Position numbers and translations under genes: made by a program. Below, one piece after another: positions 13,743 to 18,442 of a stretch of DNA of 18,442 bases (its first letter is position 1; each line of letters starts with the position of its first letter). The notes under the pieces are model-generated. The model ran no database searches. It had not been told where the DNA came from and saw only the letters and a list, made by a program, of their open reading frames with translations. Origin of the DNA: CAZWUZ01 sp964637655 [NCBI: uncultured bacterium]. Its GTDB lineage: Bacteria > DAOPZR01. The stretch lies in the NCBI GenBank assembly GCA_964637655.1, contig CAZWUZ010000037.1, positions 1-18,442 of the forward strand, written 5' to 3'.

Positions 13743-14473
13743 AAACGGTCACCATCGACGCCGCGCGTCTCGACCATAGCGCCCTCAACCGCGAACTGCG
13801 CGCGCTGGCCGCGGAAGAGGTGGAACGCGTCAGCGTCAGCAATGTGCTCGGGCAGCGCTATATCGCCGCCGGCCTGCCGGCGAAGATTGCCATTGACCTC
13901 ACCGGGGTGCCGGGCAACGACCTTGGGGTATTCATGGACGGCCCGTCCATCACCGTGCACAACAACGTGCAGGACATGACCGGCAACACCATGGGTGGCG
14001 GGCGTATCGTCGTGCACGGCGCCTCGGGCGACCTGCTCGGCTATGCCATGCGCGGCGGCGAGATCATCGTCCGCGACGATGTCGGCTACCGTGTCGGCGT
14101 GCACATGAAGGCCTACCAGGAACTCTGCCCGACGCTGGTGGTCGGCGGGGTCGGGCACGACTATCTCGGCGAGTACCTCGCGGGGGGCATTATCATCGTC
14201 CTCAACCGCAACGACGAGAAACTTACCGCGCACCATATCGGCACCGGCATGCACGGCGGCGTCATCCTCATGCGCGGCACCGTCGAGCCGTGGCAGCTCG
14301 GGCGCGAGGTGGGGGTCAGCGCGCCCACCGACGCGGACCGCGCACTGCTCGCCCGCACCATCACTGCCTTCGGCAAAACCTTTTCCCTGCCGGTGCAGCA
14401 CCTGCGCCCCGGCGATTTTGTCCGCTACGCGCCGGTCAGCAGCCGCCCCTACGGCAGTTTATACGCCTACTGA
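13739..14473 (+). CDS. Glutamate synthase, GXGXG-domain subunit
   Basis: The 244-residue protein equals the C-terminal GXGXG beta-helix domain of GltB, as a separate chain (also GlxC/MgsB-like). The helix shows as glycine-rich, regularly spaced strands: NVQDMTGNTMGGGRIVVHG (76-94), ASGDLLGYAMRGGEIIVRD (95-113), GYRVGVHMKAY (117-127), VGGVGHDYLGEYLAGGIIIV (135-154) and HIGTGMHGGVILMRG (166-180). It has no active site of its own; in GltB this domain packs between the glutaminase and synthase domains and supports the ammonia tunnel. ATG at 13739 overlaps the FAD gene's stop by 4 bp. It is the last gene of the five-gene operon. Confidence 0.92.
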   Translation: MKTVTIDAARLDHSALNRELRALAAEEVERVSVSNVLGQRYIAAGLPAKIAIDLTGVPGNDLGVFMDGPSITVHNNVQDMTGNTMGGGRIVVHGASGDLLGYAMRGGEIIVRDDVGYRVGVHMKAYQELCPTLVVGGVGHDYLGEYLAGGIIIVLNRNDEKLTAHHIGTGMHGGVILMRGTVEPWQLGREVGVSAPTDADRALLARTITAFGKTFSLPVQHLRPGDFVRYAPVSSRPYGSLYAY

Positions 14474-14483
14474 ATTGACCGCA

Positions 14484-14508
14484 ACCGGCAGGAGCAGGAA
14501 CCGCCGGT
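14484..14508 (+). terminator. Weak hairpin after the glutamate synthase operon
   Basis: ACCGGC (14484-14489) can pair with GCCGGT (14503-14508) over a 13-nt loop, ten bases after the stop. There is no T-run. It is the only structure I see in the 71-bp gap between convergent genes; termination may be Rho-dependent. Confidence 0.25.
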
Positions 14509-14544
14509 AACAGGTATCCGCTGCTTCTCCCGTTACGCCTGTGT

Positions 14545-15813
14545 TCAGCGGTTGACCGGCAGCGGCGTGTCGCTGAGGGTGCCGATGGCGGCCGCCCGCT
14601 GCTCGAGGGGGAGCGCCTCGTCGACGAGGCCGGTGGCGCGGCAGATTGCCGCGATACGCTTCAGCGCCGGCAGCAGGTTCGTGCTGGTGGTGCCGAACAG
14701 GTGCTCCTGGATGGCGAGCGCCTCGCGATAATGCCCTTCCGCCGCCACGAATTTTCCCTGCTGGTCCTCGGCCTGCGCGAGCAGCAGCAACGTCGCAGCG
14801 TATTCCGGGCCGGTGCGGGCGGCGAAGAGTTCGAGAATGTTCAGGCGCCGGGTGAAATGAAATTCCGCGTCAGCATGGTCGAGCAGCTGCTGATTGAGGC
14901 GCCCGAGTTCGAGATGCTGATTGGCCCAGGCGGGGAGTTGCGACAGCACGCGCCCTTCGACCATGGTCAGGGCGCGCGTCAGGAACGTATCGGCATCGGT
15001 CAGCTGCCCGCCGTCAACCAGCACGCCCGCCAGCTCGTTGAGCGCCGCGACCAGTTTCGGATGGCCCGGTGCGAGGCTGCTTTCCAGCGCCCCCAGCGCG
15101 CGGGTGTAGGCACCGGCGGCAGCGGCATGATGGCCGCCGTCCCGGTAGGCCCGCGCGACTTCCAGCAGCGTCGCCGCGAAACGCGGGTGATCCTCACCCG
15201 GCCGCCCCTGCCCCAGCGCCGTCGCCGCGCGTTCCAGTGCCGCTGCCCGCATGCTGTGGTTGCCCCGCACCCGGTAGGCCTCGCCAAGGTCGAGCAGCAC
15301 GTCGATGATCTGCGGATGACTGTCGCCGAGCGCCGTCTCGATCCCCGTCGCCGCCCGTTCATACAATGCTATCGCGCGGTCCTGGTTGCCGTTCGCCTGG
15401 TGCATCTCCCCGAGCAGGTCGACCACCGTGGCAACGCGCGGGTCGGCGATCCGGGCGATGCCGCCGAGGAAGGAGAGCGCCCGCTCAAAGAAGCCCGCGG
15501 CCTCGGCATGGTCGCCCGCTTCGCGGTTCACCTGCCCGAGCGCCAGCAGGGTTGCCGTGACTTCCGGATGCCCGGCCGGCAGCGCCTGCTGCTGGATGGC
15601 CAGCGCCCGGCGGTAGTAGGCCTCGGCCTGTTCGTACGCACCCCGGGCGCGCAGCGCTTCCGCGTACCGGTACATGACCTGCGCCGTGCGCGGGTCATCA
15701 GCCCCGAACTGCGCCGAGGCCTGCGCCACATTTTCGAGCGTCACGGCGACGGGTTCATCCGCCGTGGCGGGCATTGCTGCCAGCAGCACTATCAGCATCA
15801 GCACTCGGTACAT
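14545..15813 (-). CDS. Exported tetratricopeptide-repeat protein
   Basis: The 422-residue protein has a Sec signal peptide (MYRVLMLIVLLAAMPATA, likely cleaved before DEP). About nine tandem TPRs of roughly 42 residues follow, of the kinesin-light-chain-like class, each with a Leu/Ala helix, G-x-Y/H-x-x-A and a second helix: RGAYEQAEAYYRRALAI, AGDHAEAAGFFERAL, NGNQDRAIALYERA, GGHHAAAAGAYTRAL, QGKFVAAEGHYREALAI. The long inter-repeat loops carry a GHP/DHP motif. It is probably a periplasmic protein-protein interaction scaffold; no enzymatic domain is visible. TGAGGAG precedes the ATG. It is transcribed in the same direction as rsgA but is separated from it by 114 bp and a possible promoter. Confidence 0.85.
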   Translation of the reverse strand: MYRVLMLIVLLAAMPATADEPVAVTLENVAQASAQFGADDPRTAQVMYRYAEALRARGAYEQAEAYYRRALAIQQQALPAGHPEVTATLLALGQVNREAGDHAEAAGFFERALSFLGGIARIADPRVATVVDLLGEMHQANGNQDRAIALYERAATGIETALGDSHPQIIDVLLDLGEAYRVRGNHSMRAAALERAATALGQGRPGEDHPRFAATLLEVARAYRDGGHHAAAAGAYTRALGALESSLAPGHPKLVAALNELAGVLVDGGQLTDADTFLTRALTMVEGRVLSQLPAWANQHLELGRLNQQLLDHADAEFHFTRRLNILELFAARTGPEYAATLLLLAQAEDQQGKFVAAEGHYREALAIQEHLFGTTSTNLLPALKRIAAICRATGLVDEALPLEQRAAAIGTLSDTPLPVNR

Positions 15814-15876
15814 GGCACGCTCCTCAATCCGGTCACTGACAGCATCAGGTGAGAATCATTCAGGCAACTGGCGGTC

Positions 15877-15905
15877 ATGCTAACATGCCTGCCGCGACCG
15901 TGCCA
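15877..15905 (-). promoter_or_regulatory. Possible promoter of the TPR gene
   Basis: On the minus strand, TGTTAGCAT gives an extended -10 (hexamer TAGCAT, 15877-15882). At 17 nt the -35 position is TGGCAC (15900-15905), a poor match. The leader would be about 55-60 nt. TAGCAT is also the -10 of the cation transporter promoter. Confidence 0.4.
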
Positions 15906-15927
15906 CCCGGAACATCCGGCGCGGCGC

Positions 15928-16989
15928 TCAGGTGTCCCGTTGCTGCTTGAGCACCGTCTTTACCATGCGCCCGAACGCACGGTCCTTCTGCCGCCGCTGC
16001 GCGTAGGAGAGTTCGTGAAATTCTGATTCGCGGCACAGTTTGCGGTAGCGCTGCAACCGCTCGTCACTGAGCGTGCCGTCCGCCACCGCCGCGCGCACTG
16101 CGCAGCCGGGCTCATGCCGGTGCGTGCAGTCCGCGAAACGGCAGCCCGCCGCCAGCGTGGCAATGTCGGCGAAGGCCGCGGCCAGCCCGTCGCCGGCACC
16201 CACCAGCCCGAACTCGCGCATCCCGGGCGTGTCGATGAGCAGCGCGCCCCCCGCCAGTTGCAGCAGCTGCCGCCGCGTGGTGGTGTGGACTCCTTCACCG
16301 GTGCCGCTCACCGCGCGCGTCGGCAGGTCCTCACCCGTCAGGCGGTTGAGCAGCGTGGTTTTGCCCACGCCCGACGAGCCGAGCAGGCAGCAGGTCCGCC
16401 CCGGCGGCAGCAGCGCGCGCAGCGCGTCCAGCCCGTCACCCGTCGCGTTGCTCAGCCGCAGCACCGGCGCGGTGATGCCGGCACGCCTGATCTCATCCTC
16501 CCGCTGCGCCGCAGCCGCGGCGCTCACCAGGTCGGTCTTGCTCAGGATGAGCTGCGGGGTGATGCCGCCGTCCGCCACCGCCACTAAGTAGCGCTCGAGG
16601 CGGGCCACGTTGAAATCAACCTCGCAGTCCTGGATGATGAATGCAATATCGAGGTTGGCCGCGAGCAGCTGGCAGTCAACGACCCTGCCCGCGGTCTTGC
16701 GCTGCAGCAGCGTGCGACGCGGCAGCACGGCATGGATAACAGCAAGGTCGCCCGTTGACGAACAGGTCGCCGTCACCCAGTCGCCCACCCCGGGAAGGTC
16801 GAGGGCGGTGTCCGCGGTGAAACGCAGCCGCCCGGCCACTTCCGCGCGCAGGTCGCCACGTTCACCACCTACCATATACGACTCGCGGTCGACCGCGATC
16901 ACCCGGGCAACAACCTGCCCCGGTTGCAGCAGCAGCGCCGCCGCTGCCGCATACTGCGCATCATAGCCGAGTGCGGTCAGCGGGTCCAT
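15928..16989 (-). CDS. rsgA: Ribosome small-subunit-dependent GTPase A
   Basis: The 353-residue protein is a circularly permuted GTPase acting in late 30S subunit maturation. The order of parts fits RsgA: an OB-fold (about 25-95), then the permuted G domain with G4 LSKTDL (149-154), G1 GSSGVGKTTLLN (204-215), a switch I Thr-rich loop GEGVHTTTRRQL (231-242) and G3 DTPGMREF (253-260), then a zinc-binding C-terminal domain CRFADCTHRHEPGC (Cys283, Cys288, His290, Cys296) and a basic tail. Nothing essential is missing. The ATG lies 3 nt after the methyltransferase stop with no strong ribosome-binding site, suggesting translational coupling within a two-gene operon. Confidence 0.95.
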   Translation of the reverse strand: MDPLTALGYDAQYAAAAALLLQPGQVVARVIAVDRESYMVGGERGDLRAEVAGRLRFTADTALDLPGVGDWVTATCSSTGDLAVIHAVLPRRTLLQRKTAGRVVDCQLLAANLDIAFIIQDCEVDFNVARLERYLVAVADGGITPQLILSKTDLVSAAAAAQREDEIRRAGITAPVLRLSNATGDGLDALRALLPPGRTCCLLGSSGVGKTTLLNRLTGEDLPTRAVSGTGEGVHTTTRRQLLQLAGGALLIDTPGMREFGLVGAGDGLAAAFADIATLAAGCRFADCTHRHEPGCAVRAAVADGTLSDERLQRYRKLCRESEFHELSYAQRRQKDRAFGRMVKTVLKQQRDT

Positions 16990-16992
16990 GCG

Positions 16993-17745
16993 CTACGCCG
17001 CTTTCTGCGCCACGTAGACACCGTAGCCGTAATACCGGTGCCCGGTTGCGTACAGTTCGATTTCCCGCTGCTCGGCCGCGACAATGGCCCGCGCCGCGTC
17101 GCTGTGGTTGTGCCGCGCGAGAAACGCAGCGAACCCCGCCTGCAGCGGCCCGTAATAATTGTCGCGCCAGCAGTGTTCCGGCAGCAAGCAGTAGCCGAGC
17201 GGCGCATAGCCGCTCTCCTCGAGCACGCGCAGTTTTGCCGAGGCGACGTCAACACCCGGATACTCCGCCTGCCAGTGCTGTGCGAGCGCCGCCGGGCGCG
17301 TGGCGGTACACCAGGTGAGTTCCGAAACGACCAGCACGCCCCCGGGTTTCAGGAAACGCCGCCAGTCCGCCACGCCGCGGGCAAACCCGATGTTGTAGAT
17401 GGCCCCCTCCGACCAGATGAGATCGTACTCACCGTCGGCAAACGGCAGGTTCTCCATCGGGCAGGCGAGCGTCGTGATGCGCTCAGCCACCCCTGCCGTC
17501 ATCGCCCGCTGCGTCAGTACCGCGAGAAATTCCGGCAGGAAGTCGACCGCGGTGATACTGGCCTGCAGCCGTTGCGCCAGCAGCAGCGTCGCCGCCCCGG
17601 TGCCGCAGCCGATATCAGCCACGCGCTGCGGTGTCGCACAGGCACGCAACGCCAGTGCCAGCGCCTGCTCCGTCTCCGCCTCGCCACCCGGCCCCTGCCG
17701 CGCATTGCGCTTATGCAGATCTGCCAGCAATGCAAATTCTTCCAC
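16993..17745 (-). CDS. Class I SAM-dependent methyltransferase
   Basis: The 250-residue protein has the Rossmann methyltransferase core: motif I VADIGCGTGAATLLLA (42-57), an acidic end of beta2 in ITAVDFLPEF, motif II-like ENLPFADGEYDLIWSEGAIYNIG, and post-motif LKPGGVLVVSEL. The N-terminal helix (MEEFALLADLHKRNARQGPGG) and the C-terminal GHRYYGYGVYVAQK region are unlike the ubiquinone or rRNA methyltransferases I know, so the substrate (small molecule more likely than RNA) is unknown. I chose GTG 17745 because GGAGAGGA lies 6 nt upstream; the TTG at 17796 would put the start next to the -10. Its operon partner is rsgA, which may be positional only. The promoter is at 17804-17832. Confidence 0.82.
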   Translation of the reverse strand: MEEFALLADLHKRNARQGPGGEAETEQALALALRACATPQRVADIGCGTGAATLLLAQRLQASITAVDFLPEFLAVLTQRAMTAGVAERITTLACPMENLPFADGEYDLIWSEGAIYNIGFARGVADWRRFLKPGGVLVVSELTWCTATRPAALAQHWQAEYPGVDVASAKLRVLEESGYAPLGYCLLPEHCWRDNYYGPLQAGFAAFLARHNHSDAARAIVAAEQREIELYATGHRYYGYGVYVAQKAA

Positions 17746-17801
17746 GACTGTTCCTCTCCGTACCGCCTCATATCTGCTTCTTTTATCTTCCCACAATTAT
17801 C

Positions 17802-17815
17802 ATATCTTACGATAT
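17802..17815. promoter_or_regulatory. Operator-like palindrome over the methyltransferase -10
   Basis: ATATC (17802-17806) and GATAT (17811-17815) form a perfect 5-bp inverted repeat around TTAC, on top of the -10 box in an AT-rich stretch of an otherwise GC-rich window. A repressor bound here would block the promoter. No regulator gene is adjacent, so this is inference from position only. Confidence 0.35.
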
Positions 17816-17832
17816 TACTTATCTTGTGTCAA
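17804..17832 (-). promoter_or_regulatory. Promoter of the methyltransferase-rsgA operon
   Basis: On the minus strand, a perfect -35 TTGACA (17827-17832), a 17-nt spacer and TAAGAT (17804-17809). A palindrome, ATATC-TTAC-GATAT (17802-17815), covers the -10 and could be an operator. Confidence 0.75.
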
Positions 17833-17861
17833 TACTCATACAAAAAAGAAGACAAAAACGA

Positions 17862-17890
17862 TTGACAGTACACGGGATTTTTGCTATCAT
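17862..17890 (+). promoter_or_regulatory. Strong promoter of the histone-like gene
   Basis: A perfect TTGACA (17862-17867), 17-nt spacer ending in TGC, and TATCAT (17885-17890). It is the closest match to the sigma-70 consensus in the window and is divergent from the methyltransferase promoter, with 29 nt between the -35 boxes. Confidence 0.8.
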
Positions 17891-17920
17891 GGAATAACGA
17901 TGTTCAAAGGAGAGGGAACC

Positions 17921-18160
17921 ATGGCAGAGACCTCGTTGCAGAAGCGCATCGCCGAGCGCGCGTACCAGCTGTTCCTGAAACGCGGCGGGAAGCACGGGTA
18001 TCACCAGCAGGACTGGATGCAGGCGGAGAAGGATATCCGCGCGGAACTCGCCAAGCCGGCAGCCAAGGCCCCCGCGAAAGCGGCGCCGGTGAAAGCCGCG
18101 GCCAAAGCGGCCAAAGCCCCGAAGGCGGCGAAGAAAGCAAAGAAGAGCGGCAAAAAGTAA
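17921..18160 (+). CDS. DUF2934 protein with lysine/alanine-rich histone-like tail
   Basis: The 79-residue protein has two parts. Residues 5-43 match the DUF2934 pattern (KRIAERAYQLFLKRGGKHG, then DWMQAEKDIRAEL), a short helical module. Residues 44-79 consist almost only of Lys, Ala and Pro in AKAP/AAKA-like repeats, with 13 Lys between 45 and 79, like the C-terminal tail of histone H1 or bacterial Hc1/AlgP-type proteins. Such tails bind nucleic acid non-specifically, so a nucleoid-associated or RNA-binding role is inferred; the head's function is unknown. AGGAG lies 8 nt before the ATG; an in-frame ATG at 17900 would overlap that site and is less likely. A strong promoter and an intrinsic terminator make it a single-gene, probably highly expressed unit. 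Confidence 0.85.
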   Translation: MAETSLQKRIAERAYQLFLKRGGKHGYHQQDWMQAEKDIRAELAKPAAKAPAKAAPVKAAAKAAKAPKAAKKAKKSGKK

Positions 18161-18177
18161 TCCGGCTGTACCCCAAC

Positions 18178-18210
18178 GACCGGCAGGTCATCCCTGCCGG
18201 TCTTTTATTT
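18178..18210 (+). terminator. Intrinsic terminator of the histone-like gene
   Basis: GACCGGCAGG (18178-18187) pairs perfectly with CCTGCCGGTC (18193-18202) over a 5-nt loop, followed by TTTTATTT (18203-18210). It lies 17 nt after the stop codon and is the clearest terminator in the window. Confidence 0.9.
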
Positions 18211-18314
18211 CGCTCCTGCTGACGTCCTCCGTAAAGCATCCGTTCAACCGCAGTCGCGCACTGCGCCGGACAATTCTACCAGAAGGTTTACGCGCTCCTC
18301 CTGACGTCCTCAGT
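18211..18314. repeat. Pair of 22-nt direct repeats
   Basis: CGCTCCTGCTGACGTCCTCC (from 18211) and CGCTCCTCCTGACGTCCTCA (from 18293) start 82 nt apart and differ at only two of the first 20 positions. Each contains the palindrome GACGTC. On the minus strand they read as GGA-rich (AGGACGTCAGGAGG in one copy). No coding frame was supported here, and the function is unknown. Confidence 0.55.
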
Positions 18315-18442
18315 CAATCAGCGCGTACCACCACCGTCACACACTACGCACAACACTGATTGTGCAACAGGTCTGTTCATAATACTTTTAGAGGGGTAAC
18401 TGTTCAGCCACCCACGCATCTTGCAGAGCGACCCTTTGGGCC
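18315..18442. other. Non-coding right end with hairpins
   Basis: No gene is supported. It holds a hairpin GCACAA-CACTGA-TTGTGC (18348-18365), an adjacent palindrome AACAG-GT-CTGTT (18366-18377) and an AT-rich TAATAC (18380-18385) that could be a -10 box. The final stretch from about 18396 may belong to a gene or mobile element beyond the window, but nothing visible proves it. Confidence 0.4.

Noticed and set aside
14475-14503. TTGACC after the glutamate synthase operon as a plus-strand promoter
   Set aside because: There is no acceptable -10 at 16-18 nt, and the next gene is on the opposite strand.
15877-15915. Sigma-54 promoter before the TPR gene
   Set aside because: TGGCACG on the minus strand has GG and GC 10 nt apart, but the -12 element reads CGGC, not TTGC. 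The extended -10 at 15877-15882 explains the region better.
18396-18442. Left end of an insertion sequence
   Set aside because: The last bases look element-like, but no terminal inverted repeat, target duplication or transposase is visible before the window ends.

Overview
This is an 18.4 kb piece of a GC-rich (clearly above 60% by eye), gene-dense bacterial chromosome. A YkuD-type L,D-transpeptidase, two lipoprotein signals and a Sec-type TPR protein point to a diderm (Gram-negative type) cell. The modular iron-sulfur glutamate synthase suggests an anaerobic or low-oxygen lifestyle. I cannot name the phylum; a PVC-type lineage such as Kiritimatiellota is only a guess. No tRNA, rRNA, CRISPR array, phage or complete insertion sequence was seen.

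Layout. 1-255 is the 3' end of an L,D-transpeptidase. 245-2118 (minus) is a two-gene operon: a CDF-like metal transporter and a CNNM/CBS (CorC/HlyC-type) membrane protein. 2227-3252 (plus) is an orphan ABC-type substrate-binding lipoprotein, which runs 59 bp into a convergent DapA/NAL-family aldolase (3194-4099, minus). 4170-4736 (minus) is a small P-loop protein, divergent from alanine racemase alr (4935-6089, plus). 6090-6480 has no confident gene but holds an extended -10 promoter, a 7-codon leader ORF and a hairpin followed by a T-rich run, all upstream of a voltage-gated-like ion channel (6481-7584). 7598-9276 (minus) pairs a glycerol dehydrogenase with a Cache-domain lipoprotein. 9408-14473 (plus) is a five-gene operon for a split, archaeal-type glutamate synthase with its own polyferredoxin and FAD oxidoreductase; every junction is a 4-bp ATGA/GTGA overlap. 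14545-15813 (minus) is an exported TPR protein. 15928-17745 (minus) is rsgA plus a SAM methyltransferase. 17921-18160 (plus) is a small DUF2934/lysine-rich histone-like protein with a strong promoter and terminator. The last 230 bp are non-coding and contain repeats.

Regulation. The intergenic regions carry very legible sigma-70-type promoters, mostly TTGACG, a 17-nt spacer, often an extended TGn, then TAnnnT. Four are back-to-back divergent pairs. In the pair between the P-loop protein and alr, the two promoters are near copies of each other over 32 nt, including the spacer.

Best leads: the glutamate synthase operon (a Cys3 nucleophile and a hairpin in the ferredoxin tail), the channel (nine arginines at exact three-residue spacing and a TGGFGD filter), the leader RNA in front of it, the mirrored alr promoters, and the Cache lipoprotein paired with glycerol dehydrogenase. 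None of these by itself proves a new system.
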